Positions 32,459 to 44,800 are shown, counted from the first letter of the stretch. The stretch: 64,000 nucleotides of DNA from Meandrina meandrites (GCA_963693305.1 OY855903.1:38154251-38218250), one strand, 5' to 3'. Program-made: numbers and translations. The notes: generated by a model not told the origin, from the sequence alone.

Positions 32459-32722
32459 TTGACTCAACTACGTAAAACTGAAAGGATTGATGCGAAATGT
32501 TTAATTAAAAATACTTGTAAATGTACAACAAGAGCGAATAAACGAAGAAGAAAAGCAGAAAATAATTTACGGGAAGACCAGAAAACAGACACAATTTCAT
32601 TCAGTGTTCGACGTAAATGTGGCTCAGCACTTCAGTTAAGTTTGTTACTTTCAGTCTTGATCTTGTCCTTTTATACTTCAATAAACTTCATCGAATCTGA
32701 GTGCAATTTCGTTTCAGCATAA
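32459..32722 (+). other. 87-codon open frame, unassigned
   Basis: Contains a basic, Cys-bearing start (CLIKNTCKCTTRANKRRRKA) followed by a hydrophobic stretch (ALQLSLLLSVLILSFYTSIN) that could be one membrane segment. Inside the 4.5-kb element. I do not recognise it, and it could be chance. Confidence 0.2.
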
Positions 32723-33067
32723 TGTAGTAGTCTTGATGACAGCCGTGGAGCTGTAAACAAGTACAATATGTAAACACTTGCTTCGCTCCTCTTGCACAAG
32801 GCGTATAATTTCCAGAAAAGCTATTGCTTCGGATCTTCCCGTAAACCTTAATTGTTGTCACAATTTTCCATGATGAAAAGACGATTTACGAGGAGATTTT
32901 CCGAGGAAAATCTTCAGAAGAAAACTCTCTCGCTCGCTTTCCTCGCATATTTCATTCAACTCAATAAAGTGAACACCGCGCCACAAATTTTCCCGCCTCC
33001 TCATACTATCACTTCGTTTACATCAAAATGAAATGTCCAGTTGATTTATACTAAAGAAGAATTTAAT

Positions 33068-33184
33068 AAAACAATTATTCCATTTGCCCTTGTTGGATAC
33101 GAGTGGTTATAGCCAACTCGGCGCTTCGCGCCTCGTTGGCTATTTACCACGTCGTATCCAACACGGGCTCATGGAATAATTGTT
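33068..33184. mobile_element. Foldback MITE, about 117 bp
   Basis: AACAATTATTCCATTTGCCC and GGCTCATGGAATAATTGTT are the outer arms. They continue through TTGTTGGATACGAGTGG and ATAGCCAACTCGGCGC to their complements with a few mismatches. The loop is about TTCGCGCC. Nested inside the 4.5-kb TTA element. Confidence 0.9.
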
Positions 33185-33334
33185 AAGTAAACCACACAGC
33201 AAATCCTAAAAGCTTCACATCATCGTGTATCCTATTCTAGAAGCTCAATTGTACCTTATTTGCCTCTTTCAAAAGTCACGTGCTATGTCACATGCTCATT
33301 AAAAGGTAAGGATTTTCAAATAATATTGAGGACG

Positions 33335-33385
33335 ACAGTATGGGGCCCAGTTCTCGGCTGGGCCCAGTTCTCGGCCACTTTATGT
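33335..33385. repeat. Short tandem duplication GGGCCCAGTTCTCGGC
   Basis: GGGCCCAGTTCTCGGCT is followed directly by GGGCCCAGTTCTCGGCC: two units of 18 bp or so. Confidence 0.85.
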
Positions 33386-36300
33386 TCAAAAAAGTATTTC
33401 TTTTTTCTCAAAGATAGACAAGGAAGGTGAATTTGTTTTTCCGAAAACTTGTTTGTCTACGGCTCCTCAAAATTCGTGGTTCCAATTAAATTCGTATTTT
33501 GTCCGTATACACTTACCGAAAGAGTCAATTCAAATCTTTTAACCTTTCACTGCACTCAGGCGAGTACGCATGTTACAAACTTTCTTTTCTAAACTAAGCC
33601 CCTTAAACACGATCGTAATATCAAAAATAAGTTTCAAAAGTGATTAAATATACTGAAAAAATAATTAAACCGTCTTTAACATAGATTTGCGCACACTCTT
33701 TTTGTGGAAGAAAACTGGGTCCACTGGCCGAGAGCGAGGACCGCAAACGAAGCTACCAAATTCGTTATTGCTCGGACAAAAAAAAAGTGTGGCTTACACA
33801 TCTATACTGAATGCGGAAGCTAGTTGTGGGCACAGTTTCAAGTTCTTGCGGCTCTTCTGAGGTACCTGCTATTTATATTCCGCATAACTATCCAACTACT
33901 CCAATCCGCTAAGCTGTCGACTTCGTCCTTCACAGTAAATGGCTGGTTTTCACAGATGGGCAGTCTACTCACTTCTGTGCACCTCATGCCGTTAGCTAGG
34001 CCAACGCATAGAGCAGCTCATTAATTTTCTACTGTCGATACATGACAGAGGTCCAAAAGGGGCCTCCATGTTGTAATCCGATGGTCGGATCTCCCTTTTT
34101 AGCACACAGTTAACAATTATTCACCGAAGTGGAGGTCAATAGTGGTGGAAATATCCGCCACTTTCACCGACACTGACACTATTGTTGTCGTTTGTTAGGA
34201 AACTTTGTCCATGTCTAACGATCTGAGTTTTGCTGATTCCACGCAACTGATGCCGTTTTGCTCTCATTCTTTATTGTCATCCTTTAATAATGTTTATATA
34301 GCGCTTATACATTGCTGTTCTAAGCGCTTTACAACAAAAAAAAACATTCCTTGTTACGTGTCAAATACTATGTAATGTATCGTTCCCTGTGCATCTTCCT
34401 TCAGCATTTTATTCACGACTTTAACACCTCCAAAAGACACGAGCTCACTCCGCCAATTCCAAAGCAGAGCTACTGGGAAATCGTTTAGCGGCCATTTACA
34501 CATTTATTCCCTGCAAAGTTGCAAAAGCAGCCATGTTAGTTTTGCGAAGGAAACCAACCAAAGTATAACGACAGCGGCTCCCCAGTGGAAGCAAGAAAAT
34601 ATCCCTTAGCTAAGATTCTTTGCTTGTGCCATAAGTCCATTTGATAATTCAACAAAAGACCCCACTTAGGCTTCACAAGAAGCGACCTGTTTCTTCTGAA
34701 TCAGTCAACTGAAGTGTCTTTAATTGGTTTTCAAGAGATCATGGAATTTCTATGCCTTCCTCTTTGAATGCTTTGCAGAATTTCACACCAATATCGTATG
34801 CTCTTATCAGGCTTTTGTGCAAAGGTCTTTGAGATCCTAACGAGATCCTGGTTTGCTGAGAAGGAATTGAAACAGTTTTTGGTCAGCTCAACCGCTATCG
34901 CAGAAATGGTTGTTGATAATTTTGATACAAGATCGCTGGAGGTTTGTTTGTTATAATTCATTTTCTGCTTAACTGTACCACGTCTCTCTCCTGCGCCTAG
35001 TAAAGAGCAAGCTTTCTAGCATTGTTATTCTTGCTATGCACGCCTGGAATCATCGATCCTATGGCACGGAGTGATAGCTCTATGTTGCCCTCAAAACACA
35101 CGCAAAAGACCGAGGGCCACGCCCTTAGCTACCTCCACACTTTCACAGCCAAAAGATGGCAATCTCCACTATAAGGCCATAGCTTCTCAGTGAGCTCTAT
35201 CATGTCTTCATGACCTCTCTTATAATACAGGTGGAACTACATACCATTTCACTGCAAGACTTTGCGCATTTTATGGTGTTATTTAATGGTCTATAAGCAT
35301 GAAGAAAATGGGAAAATGTGGCAGATTTGTTTTTTACAACAACGCTGAAAATTTACAGGCGAATTAGAAGGAAAATCAACCGTAAGTCCCACGCGCGTGA
35401 GTTCCTCAGCCTGATCGCAAATGTTCCAGTTGACATTTCACAAATTGTGGGATTTTGGTTTTGGAAAAGTGCCGATCAATTTTTCCAAAATTTACCTGAC
35501 GTTGCGCTACACGCTACGTCAATTCCATGGTCTAAGATCTTACGGAAATAAATCTCGACTAATGAGCTCGCGTGAATTCTCTCAATTATTGTATAGTAGT
35601 AATAATAAATTGACCGTGACAATATAAGTTTCTATCTTCACTTTTGTGGATCATTTTACACTCGCTATCTTCTGTTTCTCTGTTTTCTAAAAGATCAGGC
35701 TCAAAGAAAATTGATATGTTATCACCCAACAGCTATGTATGGCTTGAATACGCAGTAAATTGCTCACAGCTGGTCTCGAAACTAGTCCGGCTATGCTCAA
35801 TTCCAGCCAGTTTTTTGGTTTGCCGGTTAGATCTAAACATACTCTAAACTTGCATTGGTTACAAATTAGAATTAACACTCGAATTAGCAATAAGACTAAT
35901 AAGTAATAATTCTTACATCTAGCGCTAGGTAATAACTACAAAGATCCACAAACATAAGTCACTTCATTAAAAACAGCTTCATTTATATATGGTGGGAATA
36001 ATTGGAAGGGAAGCCCGAAATACACGAATGTCAAAATTGATAAATAATAAAAATATTGACACAAAGAAAACGTAACTATTAATACAATGCAGACGCTATT
36101 TCACTTCACATTCCAAACAAAAGGCAAACGCAAAGCTGTCACATGACTTGTCACGTGATTTATATAACATCTTTTTGGAACAGGCAATTGACCTGAGAGC
36201 CATGCACTAAATAACCACCATATATAATATCTTTCTGCGCAGTTTAATTTAAACAGTTTGGTCTTCAGTAAAGTAAGCCAATTTTAATAGATCATATAGA

Positions 36301-36420
36301 CGAGGGGGGGGGGGAGGCAAAAAACCTTCACAATTCACAGAAACTACCTCAGATTGGTTGCTATCAGGCATTTTTCAACTCTATATTAATAGTGCTTCTC
36401 AAAAAACACAAAGAACTTTA
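33386..36420. other. Interior of the TTA element, little recognised
   Basis: At 34285-34345, TTATATAGCGCTTATAC and CTAAGCGCTTTACAA are a motif pair I associate with interspersed coral repeats. The opposed frames at 34731-34961 are not recognised. A poly-G run lies at 36304-36314. Nothing else can be supported. Confidence 0.35.
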
Positions 36421-36599
36421 ATCCCCCCGGATGATACCGATCACCCAATTTTGGGGGTCTGGCTCATGGACTATTAAGAGAAATACGTTTGAGGTGAAGA
36501 GTCTATTTTTTTTCGATTTTTTTTCGATTTTGGATATCTTTGAACTGCAGCCAGCAGCTATCAAGTAAAATACAGACAAGCTTTACCCTTAAAATAACA

Positions 36600-36870
36600 T
36601 TCTAACCTTTGCGACAAGATTGGACTGAAAATCAATGAAAACTAATTGTAACTCAATTAACAAAATACACCGTTTTAGTTAGAAACGCATAATACAATGT
36701 ATAACCGAAATAGAGAAATTATATTTGATGAGTTCTCTTGGATTTGAAAAGCAGAAATGTCTATCAACAAGATGTCAGTAGATGGGCCGGTAGAGTTTTC
36801 GTTGTCGTTGTTGTGTGTGTCACGCTACAGTATACCGCACTTTGATTGAGCGAGAAAAACAGTTTTAACT
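36600..36870. repeat. R1-family copy, uninterrupted
   Basis: ACACCGTTTTAGTTAGAAAC, AAATTATATTTGATGAGTTC, CAGAAATGTCTATC and CACGCTACAGTATACCGCAC follow the R1 order without insertion. Confidence 0.7.
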
Positions 36871-37259
36871 ATTCTTAGTGGATGAATGAAGCTCAAAAAT
36901 CTCTTTGAAGTGTCTTGTCTTGTGGTCTCTCAGTGTATAGTTTTAACCACTGCAATTGTAGGATGCACCAGGATAAGAGCTTTACCTTGCCTCTTTAAAG
37001 AATAGCGTGCTTTTATATCTATCGTGTTATCTTGAGTGGAACTATTGAATGTGGTGGATTTTGGGAAAGTAGCTGAAGATCAATTTATCATTTCTGTTTA
37101 CAACGCGTACAATTATAAGGTGCAGGTTTCTAACAGGATATGGTGTTATAAGTAATGGAATACAGCAGATATAGTTTTCATATCTACGTAAAAATCAACA
37201 ACAAAAAGCAAGTGACTCACTCGAACACCAACCTGCGATCTGGCCAGTACCTAACGCAT

Positions 37260-37615
37260 GCGCACATATCAACCGGGCAGTGGCGGCCAGTTTCAGCCTT
37301 GTTAGGCCTCATCAAAATGGCATCGCCGTCAGGCAGCGAAAGAACTAAAAGCCCTATGTGATCTGATTGCCCTTTACTGCCGAGCCGGGTGTAGAGCACC
37401 CCTTTAGGCGCCAACTCCACACAATACATGTTGGAGTTGTTGGCTGGGAACCGCACGGCAGTCCTCCCACGGCATGTGCTGGGAAGGTGGATTTTGTAAA
37501 AATCAAACAATGGTTTAGTGTCACGAAAATCTTAAAGTTCGTTAGACAAGTCAAAAAGTATTTTGACTGTTTTTGTCTTCCCGCAGGACGTTTTTTAATC
37601 TTCTTTATTGTTTCT
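37260..37615 (+). repeat. Direct repeat DR, copy 1
   Basis: GCCTTGTTAGGCCTCATCAA through ACTGCCGAGCCGGGTGTAGA, GTTGGCTGGGAACCGCACGG and GGGAAGGTGGATTTTGTAAA to TTGTCTTCCCGCAGGACG recurs at 42010-42825, split there by an insert. The two copies flank a region containing a LINE. No LTR features (TG...CA ends, primer site) are evident, so a dispersed or segmental repeat is more likely. Confidence 0.85.
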
Positions 37616-39020
37616 TTATTTTTGTAAAAAAAAGCTTAACTTTGGCAGTTTTTTTTATAGTTATCAAGAGAGTATGAAGTGAGAGAGTTAATCTCCCATA
37701 TAGGCCTTATACCGAAGGGAATTCCTCTTAAGTTATTTTTAGACATGGTACCCGGTTCACCCGCGGATGCTAACGCGCGTTGCGTGGATGTTCTCGTGTG
37801 TTTTTTCTGAGACGATTAGAAACGCAATGGCGGGGAATGTTGTGTGAAAGTAGCTTGAATTCATTTTGTCGACGAACTTAAATACAAAAATATTCCCATT
37901 AAATGATCTGTAGGCTAGAGGGATACGAGGGTAAAACAAAATTAAAAGAAGAAGTGCTAGCACTGACCAAACTTAACCTTGAATTGTCGGGATCGAGTGC
38001 GAGTTTTTGTTCCAGTTCCACATGAGTTAGTTAACGTTGAGTCCCACGTTTCTTTTATTTTGCTCGACCAGGTGGTCTCGATTTAAGGTGAGAGGAATGT
38101 TACGGAGAATTTACCGTATTTCAGTCGTTTCTATGTTTAACCGTATTTAGCATTTTAAAACACACTAAAAAGCCAACAGCAGCTAATTAACCGAAAAACA
38201 ATCTTTTGACCAAAGTACTGTTCTTGCATATCCGAAAGTTTTAAAAACGCGTGCCTGAAAATAATAGATTGTTCGTTTTACTTCCGAAAGTGTTGTGTCA
38301 TTAAGCTTTAGTAAAAAGCGCTCTTTTGGTAAATTTACTAGTGCTTAATTACTTTTAAAGTAAAAGAGTTCAGCGCTTGTCGCATTTCTAAATAGTGTTA
38401 CATTTTCTTCGTATTTAATTTAGTTTTTGGAGTGTTTTGCTAAATGAGTCTTGTGCCGAGCCCGCCTCTGCTGTTCACTTGATTAGGATAAATTAACAAC
38501 CTGTTGGTTGCTGACTCATCGCGTTTTAAGTATAAATACAGTTCTTGACACATCTAGTTGTTTAATTAATGTCCAGTTACTTAATTTGTTGGAGGTGCGA
38601 TCGGTCGGCAAGAAGCCGCTGGTTAACACATCAAAATATATTAGCTATTCACTAATTTTAATTTCGTTCGGTAGTTTTAATTTAGTGTAATTTTGGTCGG
38701 AACTTTCTCCGCCAAGTAACGAACGCTTTTAACAATAGACTGTGGAGTTAAGGTTTAATTTTTATTGGGATGCGCTATCCTCAATGGACTTTGTGTTCCG
38801 TTGTAGTCACTTTTCGTATTCTGATGTTACCGCGCTTATTATACTCTGTTAACAATAGACGCGTATAAAAATCATATATAAGTAATCGCATTTGTAAAGC
38901 TTTTTTCGATTACATTTCCTGGATTACGTTTACCTTCGAATAAAACGCTGTTGGAACCAAGCTAAATTGTTGCTGTTGCTGTCCGTCCTGTTCGTGGTTA
39001 GACCCCGGTACCCAGGAGTT
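37616..39020. other. No recognised feature
   Basis: AT-rich, no coding frame worth reporting. Confidence 0.4.
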
Positions 39021-39021
39021 T

Positions 39022-39118
39022 AGGGGTAGGATATCGAGACGCAGTGGCCCCAATGGTTAGTATGCTGGACTCTGGAACAATGGGTCCAGGTTTGATGTCT
39101 GGTAATTGTGTGTTGCGT
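39022..39118 (+). mobile_element. SINE head with 5' extension
   Basis: TAGGGGTAGGATATCGA precedes a tRNA-like head GACGCAGTGGCCCCAATGGT (A-box-like) with CTGGACTCTGG and a B-box-like CAGGTTTGATG. The same extension occurs at 58511. The body and tail are absent. Confidence 0.6.
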
Positions 39119-39164
39119 TGAAGGTGCGGTCTATTGGTTTTATGAACTAACTATGGTAAACGCT

Positions 39165-41205
39165 TTTTAAAGAAATGGGAATCTTTTTGTTTTCGTGATC
39201 AAGTGTCTTATTCTCAACATGTTCATCGAATTAAGTGGTAAACCAATCATGGCGCCTAGGGCATCAACAAGTCGCCTCCATTTCTGTCGGTCCTTTGCAA
39301 GCCGTGAAGCTTGCCCCCAGTTAAGGTTTAGAGCCTGAAGTTCTGCTTCTGCAGTTCTTGTCCAGCTGGATTTTGGACGGCCTCTTTTTCTTTTACCCTC
39401 TGGTGTCCACCTGAGAGCAACTTTAGAAATGCTGGTAGATTCTCTGCGGAGCACATGGCCAACCCAACTCCATCGTTTCCGTGTAAGAACAATACTCATG
39501 TCCTCCTGTTTTGTCAATTTAAAGAACTCATCGTTGGAGATCTTTTTTGGCCAAAAGATGTGCAAGATTTTTCGGAGACAAGATGTGTGAAAGCTTTGCA
39601 GCTTTCTCAAGTCATGCACGGTCATTCTCCAGCATTCAGATCCGTAGAGTAGTACAGAGAGTACACAAGCTTGGTAGATCTTAATCTTCGTTCTTCTGCT
39701 GTAGTTTCTGCTTCTTCACACGGGTCGCAATTTTGCAAAGGCCCCTCTAGCTTTACCAATCCTCTGTCGGATGTCGATGTCAGCCCCCCCATCACTGCAG
39801 ACTGTACTACCCAAATAGGTGAATTGTTGCGTCGTTTCAAGGTCTAGCTGTCCCACTTTGATGGGCAATGGTGCTGAGATGTTGACAGGCAATACTTTCG
39901 TCTTCTGAGGGCTGATCTTTAGCCCTACCTGCCGAGAGAATCTGTCAAGCCGGTCAGTTTTCTCCTGCATGTCACTAAAAGAATGGGATAGCAAAGCAAT
40001 GTCATCGGCATAATCCAGATCCTCCAGAACAGTTGACAGCGTCCAGCGTATTCCTCTCCTTCTGTCTTCAGTAGCTCGAGACAGCACCCAATCCATGACA
40101 ATGTTAAACAGTAGCGCTGACATAACGCATCCTTGTCGAACACCCGATTTGACATGGAAGGTCAGGTCAGAGCCTTCAACCGAGCAACAAAAGTCATTGT
40201 AGAATTGCTTTATCACTTGGACAATGTGTGCAGGTATGCCATACGCCCTGAGGATACTCCATAGACTCTCCCTGTGCACGCTATCAAAAGCCTTCTGGAA
40301 ATCGATCAAATTGATGTACAATCCTCTCTGCCATTTATGACACTGTTCAATGATGTTTCTCAAGGAGAAAATGTGTTCTGTGCAACCTCGGCCTTTTCTA
40401 AAACCGGCTTGTTCCTGTCGCAGCACTTCATTGACCGCCAAAGAAAGACGTTTCACAATAACCTTACAGAAGATTTTACTAGGTAGGGATAAAAGAGTGA
40501 TACCCCGCCAATTATTACAGTCAGAGAGTGTGCCTTTCTTAGGAATTGGTATGATGACCCCTTTGCTCCAGTCACTTGGTATCCCCTCACCATTCCACAC
40601 CTTAGCAAAGAGTGGGAGTAATATCTCTGCTGCAAGCTCTGGATGACATTTAAAGAGCTCAGCATTAAGCCGGTCCTGCCCAGGTGCTTTACCATTCTTA
40701 AGATCTCTAATGGCTTCCACGATCTCTTCTTTAGTGGGTGGTTCAATGCTAATGTCAAGGTCTTCCTCAGCATCCTGAGAAGCAGCTGGCTCCTCCGGGA
40801 CCTCCTTGTTAAGTACTTCCTGAAAGTGTTCCGCCCATCGCTCTTTCTGTTCCTTCTCAGTTGTTAGTAATGCCCCTTGCTTGCTGCAGATAGGTGCCTT
40901 CCCTCTCCGTTGACCTCCACAGATTTGCTTGGTGATTCTGTAAACTGTGCCTTGCTCCTGTTTCTGCGCAGCAGCCTCTGCTTCTGTTGCGAGGTTCTTT
41001 TGTCTGCTCTAGCTGACCGCTTAACTTTGGCATTGAGCTTGCTGTACTGAGCTTGTAATTTCTCTTTTAGGCGAGTAAACCTGGCCCCCATTATTTTGCC
41101 CTTTACTCTTTTCCTCTCTGCAATAGCATCCCAGGTGTCCGTACTCAACCATTCTTTGCCGATCGCTCACACCAAAATCAACAAACCGACGCGACGAAAA
41201 CATTT
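39165..41205 (-). pseudogene. 5'-truncated non-LTR retrotransposon (LINE) RT
   Basis: Read on the minus strand, coding resemblance starts near 41205 (WDAIAERKRVKGKIMGAR region) with no endonuclease upstream, so the 5' part is lost. After frame shifts near 41005, the main frame (annotated start at 40720, open upstream to about 41000) has MEAIRDLKNGKAPGQDRLN, SKGVIIPIPKKGT, RGITLLSLPSKI, catalytic FQKAFD (141-146), GVRQG (193-197) and YADD (237-240). It ends at 39716. The C-terminal region is in another frame at 39167-39625 with HIFWPKKISN, GHVLRRE and WTPEGKRKRGRPKSSW. The clade (RTE-like or related) is not certain. There is no obvious poly(A) tail. Confidence 0.88.
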
Positions 41206-42005
41206 TAAAGTCCGTTTAAAGCTGTTAATGTCATAAGAAAGGAAAGAGAAAAGGCAAACTAAACGATTAACGGTTAACAGACGAAATTTAAATTGCTTTT
41301 ACGAGGACATTCAGCAAACTGTGGCAGGAGTCATTCATCGCGAAAGCAAACGACTGCACGGAAAGTTTGCAAGTTTACAAAACTCACCGAGTGCTGAAGT
41401 TATTTAGAGTAAAGGTTAGTTTCAGAAACTCTGCTTCAGAAATTTTATTTCGAAGTTATTTGTTACGTAATTTTTCGTTTTCGCCGAATGACAGACTTTA
41501 CAGAAAGCACTGAAATTGCATAAAACTAGAATTAATTCAAGCTTCTACAAGGACACAGCGTGACTCTGTGTCATCAAGATAATTCAATTCAAGTAAGCTT
41601 TCAACACGATCAATTTGAGGTAGTTTTTTCTTTCAAATAAGGTTTTCGAGTAAATGTTGAATGAAAATATATTCATTTCGTTAATTTTATTCCAGCCCGG
41701 TAAACGTGCAACTGTTTATTGTGTTCCTTCTCATATGACTGTTTCTGCGTTTTGTTTTGTTTTATTTTCCTCTAGCTATACGCTTAGTTCTTTTCCTCCA
41801 ACTTCCGTGGGCGGCAAAATTCATTGTAGTTAATTAACCACCCCCCGTAAATATTCATTATGATCATGTATGAAATCGCATCCTCTGCTTTAATCATCAG
41901 ATAGATCAAAATAAGGCATTAAACTAACGTTAATTATTCGTCCTTGCGGGTCGAGCGTGGTATAGTGCCGCCTTGTCGGGGAGCGGGAGTTTACCGGTAC
42001 AATAG
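41206..42005. other. No recognised feature
   Basis: AT-rich, no sustained frame. Confidence 0.4.
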
Positions 42006-42009
42006 AACA

Positions 42010-42825
42010 TAGGTTTCGGCCTTGTTAGGCCTCATCAAAATGGCATCGCCGTCAGGCAGCAAAAGAACTAAAAGCCCTTTGCGATCTGCCCTTTACTGCC
42101 GAGCCGGGTGTAGAGGACCCCGTTAAGACCGTTAAGCGCCAACTCAACACAATGCATGTTGGAGTTGTTCGCTGGGAACCGCACAGCAGTCCTCCCACCA
42201 CAGGGAGACAAGGCTCTGTGTTTGAGACCGTGTGACGTAAGCGTCACGGTTCACGCTATTTGATCTCATACATTCACTTTAACTTGTAATAACTGACCTC
42301 GGCTTGACCCAACTGATCGCGAGAAATTTTGGAGGCTGTCGGTCTCGGTGGGCCATCGAAGTTGCCTGCCTTGTCTCTTTCTCTTACTTTTGTTTGGGGT
42401 CGGTGACGGTCTAGCGAGGAATTAACGACCAAAAAAAACCCATAGAATCGCAAAATACCTCCCAAAAGAAACAAAGATAAGTGAACTTTATTTATCTGGC
42501 TTACACTAGATCACAATTTGGGATTAAAAGATGCAAAATCCAGTATTTTATGGAGCATTTCTCGCGATCAGTTGGATGAAACCGAGGTCAGTCGTTACAA
42601 ATTACAGTGAATGTATGAGATCAAATAGCGCGTACCGTGACGCTTACGTCACACGGTCTCAAAGAGCCTTGACTGCCTGTGCTCTCACAGCATGCGCTGG
42701 GAAGGTGGATTTTGTAAAAATCAAACAATGTTCTAGTGTCACGAAAATCTTAAAGTTCGTTAGACAAGTCAAAAAGTATTTTGGCTGTTTTTGTCTTCCC
42801 GCAGGACGGTTTTTAATCTTCTACC
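42010..42825 (+). repeat. Direct repeat DR, copy 2, interrupted
   Basis: The left part (42010-42198) and right part (42689-42825) match copy 1 at 37260-37615. The break at CCTCCCAC is where copy 1 reads on without interruption, so copy 1 represents the empty site. The two copies have also diverged by small indels (e.g. CCCCGTTAAGACCGTTAAGC here). Confidence 0.85.
42199..42681. mobile_element. 483-bp hAT-like element inserted in DR copy 2
   Basis: The ends read CACAGGGAGACAAGGCTCTG and, inverted, CACAGGCAGTCAAGGCTCTT. The arms continue for more than 90 bp through GAGACCGTGTGACGTAAGCG and GATCTCATACATTCACT. CTCCCAC before and CTCTCAC after form a 7-bp (possibly 8-bp) target duplication with one mismatch. 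No transposase. Long-arm foldback with hAT-like end and duplication size. Confidence 0.8.
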
Positions 42826-42905
42826 TCGAGCAATTAGCTACCTCTACTTCTACCTCTACTTCTACTTCTACCTCTAAGGTCTACCTCGAGCAATTAGCTT
42901 CGGCT
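42820..42905. repeat. CTACTT/CTACCT microsatellite between two 20-bp repeats
   Basis: CTACCTCGAGCAATTAGCT occurs at 42822 and 42881; between them lies an array of CTACTT and CTACCT hexamers. These give Ser/Thr runs in one frame, which are not a gene. Confidence 0.85.
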
Positions 42906-44200
42906 CAACATGAAGTCGTTGTGATAAATATATAAGATTTAACTGTTTGGCCTTTTTGCACTTTTTTATACAAAGGCAAGAAAGCTCAAGATGTACTTCG
43001 GTGATCCCGATCAGAATGTACCAAATATAAAATAGTCAGAATCCAATAAAATGGAAGGCTTTCAGCAAGTGCCATAATTTCACTTAATTTTGCACGTCTT
43101 ATTCACCAGTGCCCAACAACAACAGTAGTTACTTAGTGTAAAACAAAAGTAGTACATTTGACCAATGTCAATTTAATGCTCGATCATATTAATATTCTAA
43201 GTCTACAATTTATATTACAGTCTATTTACTGAGTATGCAAGGATTCAAAGTAATACGGCAACTACGTATTGATTTATCTTGAACTAATGGGAGTAAACTA
43301 TAAGTACATAAATTAAACAACTAATTACTATCAGTATTTAAACCAAAAAGAAACGGACGGGAGTTTGAAGATCGAGCAAACACGCCTCTCTGATTTCTTA
43401 TCTAAACGTAAAAACAAAACTTGACCTAAAACGATCGTCTTTTTATCACTTTTTGCCTTGCCCTTTCCACCATCTATTGGTGACAAACATCCAAGTTCCA
43501 GTTCCTGTAAGCAGTAGCTCTACCCACGCGTTGATCCATTTCAAAGTTGCTATTATTTATTTAAGAGCCAATAAAAGTCCGCTGCTTGGGCCAAATCCTT
43601 TGCATAACTTGCGCATGCTAATGTAGCCATTACGTGCAGTGACCCGATGGTTGTAACTGTCTTATGAAAGCCGACAGATATAATAACTTGTAAGTCGTTT
43701 AAGGCGATCACCAAGCTGACAAAGGGAACTATATAGGAAGTGATAACACTAAATTCAGTTCCAGTTAATGCAAAGTCTATTACCTTATCTAATACTTCAT
43801 TTGGAAGTTAAAGTGCCCTTTAAGGGGGGGGGGGGGGGGGGGGGGGGGAGGTGGTCCCGATCCCGCATTCCCGCTTCTTTTTCACGCGATTCCCGCATCC
43901 CGAACTTTTTGTCATCGCTTTGCCGAATCCCGTTTTTCTTTCCTCAAAAATTCATTTAAAAAAGGACTAATTTTTGCATAAGCTAATGAATTTAGGAAGT
44001 AGATTTGCCCTTTTGGTTGTTATTTTGTTTTAGGCGTGTTGTGAGATTACTGCAACATGGAATTAGCTCTTCATACCTCAGTACGATGAAAGAGCCCGGC
44101 CGATATGAAAGATAAATTAGAGCTTTATTAAGCGGACGCTGTCACCATTTAGCGGCTTCCAAATTGGCTCTTCACCGTTATGTGTGGCTCAGTTACTGAC
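42906..44200. other. No gene; poly-G run
   Basis: A run of about 22 G lies at 43826-43849 followed by CCCGATCCCGCATTCCCGC repeats. Nothing else is recognised. Confidence 0.45.
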
Positions 44201-44204
44201 CTTA

Positions 44205-44715
44205 TTGTATTTTAGGGCCAAAGGTTGTTACAATTGCAACCTTTATTACATTTAGGGCCAAAAGTTATTACACTTAGGACCTTCATTACATTTCGGACCA
44301 AAAGTTATTACACTTAGGACCTTTATTACATTTAGGACCAAAAGTTATTACACCTAGGACCTTTATTACATTTAGGACCAAAAGTTATTACACTTAGGAC
44401 CTTTATTACATTTAGGACCAAAAGTTATTACACTTTAGGACCTTTATTACATTTAGGACCAAAAGTTATTACACTTAGGACCTTATTACATTTAGGACCA
44501 AAAGTTATTACACTTAGGACCTTCATTACATTTAGGACCAAAAGTTATTACACTTAGGACCTTTATTACATTTAGGATCAAAAGTTATTACACTTAGGAC
44601 CCTCATTACATTTAGGACCAAAAGTTATTACACTTAGGACCTTCATTACATTTAGGACCAAAAGTTATTACACTTAGGACCTTTATTTCATTTAGGGACA
44701 TTTATTACATTTGAG
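44205..44715. repeat. 40-bp minisatellite, about 12 copies
   Basis: The unit is TTACATTTAGGACCAAAAGT plus TATTACACTTAGGACCTTTA, repeated with few changes from 44205 to 44715. Each unit is two related 20-mers. One copy has lost a base and one has gained one. It lies 86-600 bp past the GPCR stop codon on the minus strand, so it may be in the 3' UTR. Two GAGGCCTCAACA motifs follow (44714, 44757). Confidence 0.95.
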
Positions 44716-44800
44716 GCCTCAACAAAACCTGAAAAAGACCATTGTGCGTTACATTTGAGGCCTCAACAGTTTTCTGGTTACGTTTAATCAGTTTTATATC

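Larger units (their letters stand above)
31999..36473. mobile_element. 4.5-kb TIR element, TTA target duplication, no known transposase
   Basis: Left end TAGTCCATGAGCCAG and right end CTGGCTCATGGACTA are inverted copies. The homology resumes inside as GGTGGTCGGTATCATCTGGG against CCGGATGATACCGATCACCC. TTA flanks both ends (31996-31998, 36474-36476). The surrounding DNA (CTTTAGTTCTTA ... TTAAGAGAAATACG) looks like one interrupted host segment. A 3-bp TTA duplication is the habit of PIF/Harbinger elements, but no DDE transposase or MADF-like frame is visible. The longest frames inside are 60-90 codons. Confidence 0.65.

Noticed and set aside
37260..42825. The direct repeats as LTRs of a second retrotransposon
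   Set aside because: No TG...CA ends, primer site, purine tract or gag/pol between them; the RT inside is a minus-strand non-LTR element.
44205..44715. CRISPR-like array (40-bp period)
   Set aside because: There are no unique spacers; each unit is the same throughout and the genome is eukaryotic.
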